Made by a program: the position numbers and the translations under genes | Shown here: one piece after another, positions 44,266 through 56,000 of the stretch | Layout of the letters: each line of letters opens with the position of its first letter | Position numbering within the stretch: position 1 is the first letter of the stretch | DNA from: Cytospora piceicola | Taxonomy: Eukaryota > Ascomycota > Sordariomycetes > Diaporthales > Cytosporaceae | Assembly (NCBI GenBank): GCA_023375675.1 | Contig: JALQBC010000002.1 | Location: 310,001 to 374,000, forward strand | Direction of reading: 5' to 3' | Length of the DNA stretch: 64,000 bases | Notes under the pieces: generated by a model | The model's database searches: none | Told to the model about the DNA's origin: nothing | The model's input: only the letters and a program-made list of their open reading frames with translations

Positions 44266-44827
44266 TATGAATCGGAGTGGAGAGGGAAAGGCCCGGTAGT
44301 GGGGATTCTATTTACAAAGGGGAGAAATAAATAGAAAGAAGTAAATTCCTATTACAACAACATGCTGGATCTGGTGGGAATAAGAGAGAGATCTTGTCCA
44401 GGCGCAATGTGTGAGAGTCGCATGTTCGGACTGGGATCTTTTTGATGGACCGCGTCATTCGAAGACTTCCGGCAGGCAAAACAGCAGTTGTTGCCGGCCG
44501 GGTTGATACTAAGTACAAATAGTGCTTAGGTAGGTACTTACCTGCAGGGATGGAATGAATGGGTCCCCTTGTGATGCAGCAGGAAGCTTCCCGCCGGAGC
44601 TGTACCGTCCCACTGTGCCACAGTTGACTCCAGCTCCATCATCGCTTGGCAGTTGACTGCTGCCCATCAACCCTCCCAAGTCGTAATAATCGCCGCATAT
44701 CCAATCCTCCAGCACTTCTCCCACAACAGATCACCACCACAGTCAGCCGAGCTTTTGAATTGCTCAGCCCCAACCGAACCTCCATATCCCCTCGGCCCCG
44801 AGCATTTCCTAGAAGCACCCTGCCAAT
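44266..44827. promoter_or_regulatory. Divergent promoter of PET117 and VMA10
   Basis: The 562 bases between the two start codons hold no gene. Both neighbours are small mitochondrial or vacuolar energy-related proteins. A TAGGTAGGTACTTACC cluster near 44528 repeats the palindromic motif seen near 1300. No regulator site is claimed. Confidence 0.45.
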
Positions 44828-45539
44828 ATGGTGCGTTATGCAATCGACATCAAGTGCTACTTGCGTTGGATGGTCACCATGTGCTAACAATAGCAACACA
44901 AACAGTCTGCGCAGAACTCCGCAGGTATCCAGACCCTTCTTGAGGTATGTAACAACCCTCGATTATATACTACCAAACACTTCGAAGTGGAAATACTCCT
45001 GCTGACCGCCGAGACAGGCTGAGAAAGACGCCTCCAAGATCGTGCAGAAGGCCAGAGAATGTACGCACCCCCAAACCTCTGGACATGGGCCCGGATGGAT
45101 GAACTGAACCTAGCCAACTGCCTACCTACCCACTCATGGCCCCTCGGCCCGATGTACATCTATGCGAAAACTGACCTCTTGGATCTCTATGGAAAACAGT
45201 CAGAACGAAGCGTGTCAAGGAGGCTCGTGACGAGGCCAAGAAGGAGATAGAGGAGTACCGGGCAGGCAAGGAGGAGGATTTCAAGAAGTTCGAGGCTGAG
45301 GTACGACAGACCCCTATATCCAGCCCATCCTTTCACTCTTGATGGGTAGTACTGACGATGCGGATCCCAACGAATAGCACTCGCAAGGAAACAAGAAGGC
45401 CGAAGAGGTTGCAGACAAGGAAGCAGAGGTCAAGATCAAGGAGATCAAGGAGGCCGGTAGCAAGAGCCAGGACAAGGTCATCAAGGACCTGCTGCACGCT
45501 GTGTTTGACGTCAAGCCCGTTCCTCCAACCAAGGGATAA
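44828..45539 (+). CDS. VMA10: V-type ATPase subunit G
   Basis: Exons are 44828-44830, 44906-44944, 45018-45060, 45200-45300 and 45378-45539, giving 115 residues. The first exon is only the ATG. The spliced N-terminus reads MSAQNSAGIQTLLEAEKDAS, followed by IVQKAREFRTKRVKEARDEA, matching fungal Vma10. The rest is one long charged helix ending HAVFDVKPVPPTKG. Subunit G pairs with subunit E in the peripheral stalk joining V1 and V0 of the vacuolar proton pump. A second in-frame acceptor (TAG at 44891-44893) would add four residues, QHKQ, after Met. It lies too near the GCTAAC branch site to be favoured. Introns are 75, 73, 139 and 77 bases, so over half the gene is intron. Confidence 0.92.
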
Positions 45540-45779
45540 GTGGTGGGCCGTTTGCTTGACTTGTAGATGAGAGCGTTGGAAGACCGGCTACAGAGGTCGT
45601 GGTCGGGAAATGGACGAAATTCCTTTGATGGACATTGGCTGGCGCATTTATGACCTTTCGCAACACGCATTGTACAAGATCGGGGAGAGGAGGGTACGAT
45701 AAAGGTGGTCTGCAGGCCCCCAAAGGCCCAAGCTGGTGGTAGTGCATTATTGAATTGATTGTTTTTGTGGTATCATGAG

Positions 45780-47719
45780 CTACAGGAACTCCATCAAAGT
45801 CGTCAACATCTCCGCCGTATCCTTGCCGTCCTGAGACTCCTTGTCATCAATGGCATCAAGACGCTCCTGCAGCGATTTCTTGACAGACTCGAAGGTCTCA
45901 TCCCGGTCAGCCAGCAACGCATTGATCTTCTTTCTCGCGCCGTCGTCCTCGGCGCAGAGCCACGCCAGGACAACATCGATAGTCTGCAAAATGAACAGTC
46001 CCGCGTCCAGGCGCCTGAGGAAGCGCTCTTCCTCGACATCAACATCCTGAGCCTGTGTCGACCGTTGCTGCTGCTCCTTCTCTATCTGCTCGTCGACCAG
46101 CCGCAGCCTCGCAGCGAAGTCCCGCCGGAGCTTGACCAGCTTGTCCGTCTTCTCGTACTCCTTCTCGACGAACTTGGCCAGCACGCGTACCCGTTCCCCT
46201 GAGCTGCCGGGCAGGAGGCGTAGCATCCAGGAGAAGATGCCCACCAGATGCTCAACTGTCTGGTTGTCTGGGTGTTTCTTCATGAACATTGTGAAGATCG
46301 TCTTGAGCCCGCCTGCACCGACGAGCTTCTGGCAAACCTCCGCACCGGAAGCTCCGCCGACCGCGTGGTCGAGGAGCCTCAGGGCAGCCGCTTTGCTTAG
46401 CTTACCCTCCTTCAGCATAATGAGACAAAGATCGATACCCTCGGCTGTAACGAACTTCATCTTTCCCTCCGGCTCGTCAGCGACGGCCGTCAGGGCCTCG
46501 AACAGGTTCTCCATGTATTCTTCCTCCTCGCCCTTCTCAGGGTCCAACTTGCGATACGAAGCCACCAACTGAAGCATGACATCCACCGCGTCCTTCTCCG
46601 CAAGTCTCCTCCGGTTCGCAGACGAGGTCTGTACCAGAATCGCTAATATCTCCGCCGCATACTGCTTGTTCTGCGTGATCGGTCTCTCCTTCTTTTGTAT
46701 GCGCTCCAGCAACCAATTCAAGAGCCCGTCGTCCTTTGCAATCTTCTCCGCGGTGGCCACATTCGAGCAGAGGTTCTCCACCACGTTCAGCACGTGGTAC
46801 ACACCATTCCGATCCGCCTCGTCGTCACCATCCTCATTCAGCCTGCCAAGGTTGCTCACCAGCAGCCCGATCAAGTCCGCCTCGACGAGCGCATCGACGA
46901 GCGCATCCCAATGTTCCGGCTCGGCGGCGACGTCCTCGTCCGTCAACTCGCCGATGATCTCGATCGCCCCGATCGCAATGTCCGTGTTCTCGTGCGCCAG
47001 AAGCCCGACCAGACTGCCCACCGTGCCGAGCTTGGCCGCGTCGGGGTACAGCTCCGGGTGCTCGCCCAGGATGCTCAGCGCCTTGAGGTCGGCGTCCAGG
47101 TCCGCCTCGCTCTGGATGAACTTGGCGGGGTCGTCCTCGTACTTCGCCCGCTGGGCCGCGTTCTTGTTGATGCGCTGCTCGAACTTGAGGGCGGTCTTCT
47201 TCAGCCAGGACGCGTCGATCTTCTCCTCCGCCAGGTCTGCCTCCGGGTCGGCGGCGTTGATGTAGTCTAGCGCCTTTGACTCTTGTACTGAGACGCCGCC
47301 GCCGAAGAAGCGGCCTTCCTCGTCGTCGCCTTCTTCCTCTTCCCCTGGGGGCATAGAAGGGCCGTAGTCGCCGTCGTCGTCGTCATCCTCGGGAGGGTGC
47401 GCTGGGCCGGCTTCGGTGTCGTCGTCTGCTTCGTCTTCTATTTGGGCGTGGCGGCCGGTGCCATTGGAGAGTTTGGCGGATTTGTAAACTTGGTCTGCAT
47501 GGTGTATAGAAGGTTAGACTATCATCTGGTGTAGCCGTAGGCAAAGCAAGCAACGGTTCCTCGAGGATGGAAGCGAGATGTACGCACTGGGATCACGAAG
47601 CGGTTCCGCCTTGCGCTTGTTGGGCAGGCCGGACGCCTGTGATATTGGTTAGCCAGCCAGTGTGCCTGTGTATGGGTAGTTCGGGGTCTTGCCTTGAAAA
47701 GTTCATCAACGCTAGTCAT
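45780..47719 (-). CDS. Beta-catenin-like protein 1 (CTNNBL1), spliceosome-associated ARM protein
   Basis: Exons (minus) are 47693-47719, 47588-47636 and 45780-47494, giving 596 residues. The first intron (47637-47692) begins GCAAGA and ends CACAG, so it is a GC-AG intron; phase and a GGCTAACC branch site support it. The N-terminus reads MTSVDELFK, then ASGLPNKRKAEPL, a likely nuclear signal. An acidic stretch (PPEDDDDDGDYG) follows. The main body is armadillo-type helical repeats typical of CTNNBL1: ELYPDAAKLGTVGSLVGLLA, then HENTDIAIGAIEIIGELTDE, and VEHLVGIFSWMLRLLPG. CTNNBL1 binds Prp19-complex components and acts in pre-mRNA splicing. It converges with VMA10 and diverges from the phosphatase gene. 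Confidence 0.9.
47637..47692 (-). other. GC-AG intron of the CTNNBL1-like gene
   Basis: The donor after codon AAG reads GCAAGA and the acceptor reads ATCACAG. No GT donor nearby keeps the frame between MTSVDELFK and ASGLPNKRK. GC-AG introns make up a small minority of fungal introns and usually have otherwise strong donors. Confidence 0.7.
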
Positions 47720-48138
47720 TATTCCCTGGGATGTTGGAATTGATGTTGAGGTCTCACGGGAAGGGACGTTTGCTAAGTGTTTGGATGTATTTATTAGGGA
47801 GCTCCATTCTTGCATGTGCAACGACGAAGTCCGTGTCAATGGCTCGTGACTAACACTGTCGGGACCCCCCCCCCTCATATAGCGGACTTTGACAACCCCA
47901 ACCCTCAGCCAGTTCATCGACGCACAGTCCTTATCGGCCCGGTCCGCTTGTCACAACCCCTGAGTGTTACAGTGACGTCGTCTCTGACTTCAGAGTGCTT
48001 CACATCTTACGAGCTGATCAATTTCTGGTACAGAGTCTGTATTCTGCTTCATTTATATTCAAAGCTAGTCCTCGAAGTGCCAACTGTTCATACAGACTCT
48101 ACAAAACCTAGAGAGGAACTCACTTTTCCCACACTAAA
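47720..48138. promoter_or_regulatory. Divergent promoter of CTNNBL1-like and phosphatase genes
   Basis: There is no gene in these 419 bases. A C-run near 47867-47875 and CT-rich stretches are present. The region must hold both promoters. Confidence 0.45.
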
Positions 48139-48934
48139 ATGCCTCCCTCTGTGATCCTCATCAGGCACGCCCAAGCCTTACACAATGTTGACAATAAGTA
48201 CTCCTTGACCAGTTCACCCTAAGCATGAGCCTCAGCTGATACGTTCTCCACAAGATTACAACATCCCAGACCCTGAGCTCTCCGAGCTCGGCCGGAGCCA
48301 GTGCGCCGACCTAGGCAAGAACCTTAGGGAGAAACTGCCCAAGGACCTGGACGTCGGGCTCATTATCTGCAGCGCCATGAGGCGAACATGCGAGACCGCC
48401 ACCCTGGCACTCGGTACCTGGGCCACAGAGAAGGGCATCCCCATCCTGGCTCACGCCGGATGGCAAGAGAACTCGGCCAAGCCGTGCGACACCGGCTCCC
48501 CCATCCCCGCCGTCGCCGCTGAGTTCCCCAACATCGACTTCACCCACGTCGACCCCGTCTACCCGGACAAGACGTCCCCGGCCGGCGAGAAGTACAAGTA
48601 CGTCAAGGCCAACCTCCTGGGGCGCACGCAGATGGTCCTTGAGGACCTGTACAATCGGCCTGAGAAGGCCATCATTGTGGTGTCACACTCGGGCTTCATG
48701 AGGCTGTGCGTGACGGGCGATTGGTTTTTCAATGCGGACTACCGGATCTATGATTTCGCGGAGAGGGAGGAGGGTGGGAAATATGGGTTGAAGCAGTGGG
48801 ATCTCACCAAGAGTGGCCATGGCGGTATGGGTTGGAGCTATGATGAGGTCGTCGAGATCGGTGTCGGTTTGCCTGATGAGGAGTTGCCTCCCGATGCGGA
48901 GGCTCCGTTGCCTCCGGATGTCAGGCCGAACTGA
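48139..48934 (+). CDS. Histidine phosphatase (phosphoglycerate mutase-like) family protein, junction unresolved
   Basis: The first exon starts at 48139 and encodes MPPSVILIRHAQALHNVDN, with the catalytic RHA motif. The second, in another frame, runs from about 48254 to 48934 and begins DYNIPDPELSELGR. It includes CSAMRRTCETATL, WQENSAKPCDTGSP, the second catalytic His in VVSHSGFMR, and ADYRIYDFAE. The family removes phosphate groups from varied small substrates through a phospho-His. The obvious splice pair (donor GTACTC at 48198, acceptor CACAAG at 48254) leaves the frames mismatched by one base and hits a stop. In-phase alternatives need poor donors: 48212-48254 (43 bases, GTTCAC) or 48187-48235 (49 bases, GTTGAC). 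A one-base sequence error or a real frameshift is possible. Confidence 0.75.
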
Positions 48935-50032
48935 TTTAGACTGAAGTTCTATGGGCCTTGAACAAAGTTAGATTTCAGGGTCGGCACCACATGTTATGAC
49001 CTCCTGCCCTGGTGTTGTTGTTAAAGCCGTCCTAAGCCCTGTTATATCTAGACGCTGATTAAGCTCGAATATGGGAACCGTATTCCAACAAACAGCACAT
49101 TCACAAATCTTGGGTCAAGAGGCAACAGACATTCAGATTCGTACTTATACTTGCAAGCGTGACCGGACTTCATCACTCAACGGGGTTCAAATGACCCATT
49201 GACTGGCTTGCTTCAAGGTAAAACATCAATGAAGGGGAAATACCAGCTGTTCACAAGCTCGGTCGCTCTCGTAGAATCTGTTCGCCTTGGCAATCGTTGA
49301 TCCTTGTTGGGCTGACCACATTCTCGGCAGTAGCGATGCGTCAATAACCAACCCAACTCTCGAGGTCATTAAGGTGCGGGTGTATATATGGTATCAGTCG
49401 TTACAAGGATACAACACAACTCTTCTCTCAATGAGGGATGGGGGGGGGGGGCTTCAGTACCAATTCCAATATATATGGAACATTGAAGTACATACTAAGT
49501 ACTTCTGTAAGTTCTGGTCGTTTCGTGCTGATTTCCTCGTGGTACTAGAACATCGCCTTATAGTGATCAAGAGCGTTGTTAGGGAATGTACCGTTACACA
49601 TCAGGAAGCGCGGTACGCAGGGAGGCTGGTTTAATTCAACCATCCAGCACGTTGCCCCTCACAAATCTAGCGCTTCTCTCCTATACCATAGCCAGAACTC
49701 ATCTCTCGACCAAGCAGCTAGCCTCTGTAGAGCGCAGACTGTCCTGTACACCCCCAGGGCGTCCCGCGTATGGCCAATCAGATACTCAAACCACAGAAGC
49801 TGTGCACCTGACACAGTATAAAATAGTACAATCCGCCAGGCAACGAGAGTTCGAACCGATAAAAATGACATAAGTGGAACAATGCAAGCCAGGAGGGATA
49901 GGCGAACAAGCAACTTAATGTGGCCCTCGGGCCTCTTACTTCCACAAGCAAAACCCTAACCCCGTCTGTCTAGACTCCTTGCGCCTCACCAGAAACTCAC
50001 AAGAGCCCCCTTACAACCAACACCTTTCAACA
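48935..50032. other. Convergent intergenic region before the PKS gene
   Basis: No gene was supported in about 1.1 kb between the phosphatase (+) and the polyketide synthase (-) ends. A G-run lies near 49440-49450. Short open frames near 49576-49913 have no family similarity. This gap forms the left border of the PKS locus. Confidence 0.45.
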
Positions 50033-53000
50033 CTATTTTAGACCCACCACCAACTTGGACGCCTCTGCAATTTGGCCAGCCAAATCAGCCATAGGCATGC
50101 TCTTCAAGATATCACTCACGTGCACCACGCTCTGCGCCTCCTTCATTGCCCACGCTCTAATATCCACAGCGACCAAACTATCAACACCATACGTGTTGAT
50201 AGGCCTGCTAGGATCCAAATCACCCAGGTCCATCATCAATCCCCTCGCAAGCTTCGCCATCAGACCAGCCAGAACCACACGGCTCGCCTCCTCTAGGCTC
50301 TTCACCGAAGCCAGCGCAGTCTTGACGTCTGCGGAATTCTCGCTCTGTGCTGGCCCCTCGCTCTTGGACTGCTGCGTATCATATACACGCATGGCCGCGA
50401 ACCTCGCATCGCCGAACCAGTATGGCTCGTCCCGTCCGGCATGCTTGATCAGTCCGCCCGAGGCAAGACCGAGCACGGGCTGGTTCATGGACACCTCTTC
50501 GTCGCGCAAGGCCGCCTCGACGATGGCGAAGAACTGGCTTGCCTTGAGATCCCTTACGCCGTCCCGCACCACCTGAGGCACCTTTGCGCGGTCAGACTCT
50601 GCCACGAAACCGATCTCGTCCATCCATCCAAGGTTTATGCTGGTCCCGGCGAGGCCCAGGGAACGGCGGTGTGCGCACAGCGCGTCTTGGTAGTTGTTGC
50701 CCGCGTTGTAGTTGCCCTGTGCGATGGAGCCGATCTGTCCGGCTCCCGAGGAGATGCAGATGAAGAAGTCTAGATTCTCCGGGAGCAGGCGGTGCAGGTT
50801 GTGAGACACGTTGTACTTGGGTCGGGTGGCAGCGGCGAAGTCGGAGTGTGTCATGGTCTCGAAGAAGGTGTCTTGCACACTCATGGAGCAGATGACAGTG
50901 CCCTTGATGGGTGGGAACTCAGAGTTTGAAAGGTCGGAAAGCACGGATTCAAGCGCGACTTCATCGCTGATGTCGCAGGCGAAGACCTTGATCTGTACGC
51001 CCTGCTCGGAGAGCTCCTTGATCAGGGTGGTAGCCTTGGGGTCCCTGGCACCGGAACGTGAGGTCGTCACGAAGTAGCGGGCGCCCCTCTCAGCCATCCA
51101 CCGAAGTAGGGGTCGGCCTAGACCACCAAGACCGCCCGGAACGAAGTAGGTCGCATCGGAGAGGAGCTGTAATGGAGTCTTGGGCTTTTCTCCAATGACA
51201 GGCACAATGTCATTGTCCTCGGCCTTCAGAACCACACGGCCTCCCTGAAGCTTGGACTTCGACTGCAGTAACCTGAAACCCTCCGCGACCTCAGACAGCT
51301 TGAGAACATGCAGCGGTGCGGGCTTGATGATGTTTCCATTCAGATACTCTAAGGTATCGGCCATGATTCGTTTGCAAAGCTTGGGCTTGGAGAACAGCAT
51401 GCACTTCATGTTGACGCCCACGAATGTGGCGTTGGCAGCAAAGGGGACCATATCTAGGCCAGTATTGGATCCTCAACACAGAGTTGTCAGTGAAACTTCG
51501 ACGAGATACAGTGCCTGGTGTCAACTTACGAATGTCTTTCATGCCCAACTCAACGAACCGACCAAAAGGCGCGACGCAGTGCCATGTGTGCCTCAAGTTC
51601 TCTCCGGTCATGGAACCATTCACTACAACATCAACACCGCGGTGTTCCGTGGCACGCATGATATCCTGCGCAAATCCGGTAACGCTGATTACATGGTCGT
51701 GTGGGACGCCGCACTTTTCAATAAGCAGCTTCTTCTCAGCCTCACCGGTGACGGTAGCAAACACATCGGCACCAATGTGCTGCGCAATGTTTACCGCTGC
51801 CATGCCCAGCGCCGTCGTAGCGTCATGTATGAGCACGCTTTCGTCAATCTCAAGCCTTGCGGCGTCGACCAAAGCGTACTTGACAGCACCATACGATCTC
51901 ATGATACCCGCACCCTCCTCAAAGCTCATACCGTCGGGAAGCTTCTGCACTATGTCCTGGTGGCTACGGAAGTAAGTTGTGTACCAGTTGGGGCTGATGC
52001 CGAAAGTGACCACCCTATCACCCACCGAGACATTGGACACCTCGCTGCCAACACGCTTGACAACACCGCTGCACTCAAATCCTAGAAGAGTATCCCAGAT
52101 CTGTCCCACAGCAATGGCCATGTCGTAGGGGTCGAGTCCGACGGCCTTGACTTCGATCTCGACCTCATCATCCCCAAGCGGGTTGGAGTGTCCATCTTCG
52201 TCCCGGAAGACAAAGCTTTCCAGATCTCCAGTCTTGTTGAGCTCCATCTTCAACGGCCTATCTCCCTGCTTCAGAGGCTGTGGCGTAGGATTATCCTCCT
52301 CCGCCATGTCATCGGGCTTTTGTACAGCGGAGGAGAGGAGCTTGCTCAGCCGCTCATCCGGCATCACCCTGACAACGTGCAGGCCGCCGTTTCGCTCGAC
52401 GAACTCATGCTCGTTGTTAGAATCTCCATCTTGGAGCTTCAAGACGCGGAGAATGTTATCTACGGACTCTGACTGAGAGCTTTCGGAGTCCAGATCAAAT
52501 GTCATGAGTTTAACGCCGGGAACCTCGCCGCGAATGGAGCGCGCCAAACCAGTGAACATAGCGTGCTCGGGGGTTTTGCAGTTGGGTGAAGAACCGCCGC
52601 GCGTAAGCCAGACAATGCTATGTGCCGTAAGAACGGTGTTCTTGACAGCCTCAAACTCATCGGGGGTGATGCGGCTGAACAGGTGCTGGTCGAGCTCCAC
52701 AGCGACGATACACTTAGATGCTGCTAGCTCGTCGGGTTTGAGGGTGGACATCTCTTCCAAAGATTTGTGCTCCAACCTAACACCAGAGGCGACCAGCTTC
52801 TCGGTGAGTTCTTGAACCAATGGGCCCGGGGTTTTGGCGGTGACAATGATGGCCTTGCCCGGGGCATTCGACTCGTCTTGCTGAATAGTCGCCCGTGCTG
52901 CCATGACGCTGCTGGACCAGCCCTGATCCTCGCGATCCCGGAAGCACCACTCCACGCCATCGAATCCGTTCCTCTTGAGCCTGAGATCCCACTCATCCTC

Positions 53001-56000
53001 AAGCATTTCGGGTCCGTTCATGCGGCCGTCATCCTCGCCCAACCACCAACCAGCCAAGACACCGAAGACGGCCGAACGACGAGCCACCTTGCTCGTCAGC
53101 TCCGTCACCACGAGATGTCCACCAGGTGTAAGCAACTTGCGGCAGTTCGCGATCGTCTCGTCCATCTTGCTTGTGGCATGCAAGACCTGGAACGCCACCA
53201 CAAGGTCGTAAGACTCAATGTCGATGCCCTGGGTCTGAGGATCTTGCTCTGCATTGAAGACCTTGAAATCCATGACTCCGTTGCCAGCCCACTCCTTGAA
53301 CTCTTCGGCTGCCTGTGGGAAGAAAGCCGCCGATATATCGGTGTACGTGTATTTCTGGACATTGACCCTCCCCAATTTCTTCAGAATTTTGCTTGTCGCC
53401 GAGCCAGTACCCGCGCCGACCTCGAGGATCCTCAGGGGCCGCTTGTGAGACAGCATTGAGATGAACTCGCACTGCGTAGCGGGTGTCTTCTCGTCCGACA
53501 GGCCAGACCTATACATGTCTTCCAGCAACCCGTCGCCGTTCATCAGCTCCCAAGGCTCGACTTCACCCTCCAGGATAGCACCCAAGTTGTCCAGAATACG
53601 CACTAGCATCTTCCCTTCAAGCGAGGCGGCAGCTGCGCGGGACAGAACCTCCTCCTCGGTGACTTCATCGGCAGATAGCCAAGCGGATTTCTGACAAGGC
53701 AAGGGAGTCGCCGGATCCTGAGCCAGCGCGACTTGTCGCGTCATGTACCGGAAGAAGACTTGATGATGTTTGGCCATCTTCTCAGCAGCTTCTGGGGTGA
53801 ACTTCTGGACCGCTCGCTTGCATAGGATATAAGCCGCCCATTCGAGGTCCTCGATGGAGTTGTAATCCGCATTTGGGGCCTCGCTCCATGCCTTACGCAG
53901 GATTGTCTTGACCGCTTCGACAGGTGAGTTCTCGACATCCAGTCCCCAGACGGGAAAGGCGCCCAGCTTCGTCAGAGCTTGGGCCGTGGCCTCTGGACTC
54001 GCAGTGTCGGCTCCGTCCTCGGTCTCGAGGTCTACTGTCTTGAAGCCTTCAAAGACAAGCAGAGGCTCCGAGGTAGACGTATCCGAGACGACAAGATTCG
54101 AGTTGGTACCATCAGCCCACTTCTCCTTGATCTTGCCGAAAGCGTTGAGGACTGTGCCTGGGGCAAGTGGCGAGAGCGATGCGGACACGTAAATGCTCTC
54201 GATGTACTTGGGAACTCTGACCTTGCTACCAGAACCACCGTCGCAGACAGACAGCAGCTGGAAGGCGCCCTCGAGGGTAGTCGGGTGCACCGGGTGCTTG
54301 GATTCGAAGTTTTCGGGCATGAGGGCTGCAGTGTCTGATATCTGGATTGACCCCGTGACAGCCCTGCGGGAGGCAGAGATCTTGGCCGTGTGAAGAGATT
54401 GGTATGCTTGCGACCACTGCATTCCGAGCTCAGAGAACTGTCATGTTCGTGTTAGTGGCTTGCGCCGTGAAGTCTCTCGGGTGTTGGGGGTGGGGGGGGG
54501 CAAGTACTCACTGTCTCATAAAACTGCTCGACGTTCCTCTCCTGATAGCTTTCGGCCTGGAGGCCCTCCCACTCCTTCCTTAAAGCCTGCTTGGTATAAT
54601 CGTCCAGTGCAGCATACTGAATCTGCACGAGACCAGTGCTGTGCTGTGTCCATTCGCCCGTCCTGTTCCTGCTAGACAAGCTAAACTCACGCCAATACGT
54701 CGTCAGACTGCGGCTGCCCGCCCTCCAGGCCCGTATCGCCAGCCTAGTCTCGACACTGCTAGACTCAATCTCTTCGAGCACCAACGGCGGGCCGGGAAAC
54801 ACATCGCGGAACTGGTAGCCTGCGATAGACTTGAGCGGATCGGCAGTCCGCCGCACGCCCTCGAGAACCAACGCCAGCATTCCGGAGAAGCCCAGGATAG
54901 CTTGTCCCTGGAGCTGGTTTTGCTTGAGCCACGGGATCTCAGCTACGCGCAGGTAGTTCTTCCACACGGGCTCGCCGGTGGTGTCGGGGCAGGACTCGTC
55001 GAGCGTGCCGAGGAGGTCGTGCCGGGCATCAGTGCGCAGGCGGTAGGCCTGAGCTCGGGGTGTTTCGTACCAGAAGCGTATGTTGTGGTTCCACGCGAAA
55101 GACGGCATATCAACGAGTTGAGTGATGTCTTCTGGAGCGGAGGTTCTAGAGTTGGCCACTGCGACCTTGACGGGGAGACCGTGCTGGAAGAGGGAGCCAG
55201 CTGCAGTCAAGGTAGTTGTGATGGCATTTACCTTGCGGGTCAGGAAGCTCGTGTATGGTACCTTGGGGGCTTCGGTTGTGGGGTGGGCAGTCATGATTTG
55301 CTGGCATGGTCCCTTGAGCGCACCGTGAGGGCCACACTCGACGAGAACTATTGGGAGGGCAGCAGAGCTGGCGTAGCTCAGAGCCGCATCCAGGGCTTGC
55401 CGGAACTTGACAGGGCATGTCATGTTGTCGACCCAATACTGCGGTTGCCTCAACGCCTCGTCTGCAACTTCGCCCGATGTGACGGAAGAGAACATCTTGG
55501 CGCTGTACCCATACTCGCCCTTCTGGTTCTCGATGCCATCCAGGGATTCCAGGTAGGGTTGCGCAAGCTCCTGCATGAAAGGGCTGTGATACGCCGTCTT
55601 GACAACGAGCCTCCGGTTCATCGCCTGGCTGCCAATAAGGTCCTGGACCTCTTGTAGACCCTCCACAGAGCCGGACACTGTAACACTGACAGGGGAGTTG
55701 ACGCACGCCACCACAGGCTTGTTTTTAGCCTCAGTCTGGTTGATGTACGCCTGCGTTTCCTCCTCTCCCAACGCAACAGCCAACATACCCAGCTCTAGAC
55801 CATCCGCCTTCAGACCAGCAGACAGCCTGCCGCGATGATACGCGATGGTCCACGCCGCTGCCCGCGAAAGCGCACCCTTCGCATAAGCAGCCGCAATCTC
55901 CCCGCTGCTGTGTCCGACAGTGATCGCAGGCTTCACGCCCCATTCGGCAACTAGATCGACCAGCGCTACCTGCAGTGCCGTGCATGCAGGCTGGCTGACC

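Noticed and set aside
46576..47265. Ser-rich plus-strand frame opposite the CTNNBL1-like gene
   Set aside because: It is the antisense image of a highly biased coding sequence, with no independent motif.
49800..49875. Possible tRNA suggested by a GAGTTCGAACC stretch
   Set aside because: No matching acceptor stem or anticodon loop could be drawn around it; no tRNA gene is claimed anywhere in the window.
54641..55657. 338-codon plus-strand frame opposite the PKS
   Set aside because: Antisense shadow within the AT/DH coding region; the PKS frame has clear domains on the other strand.
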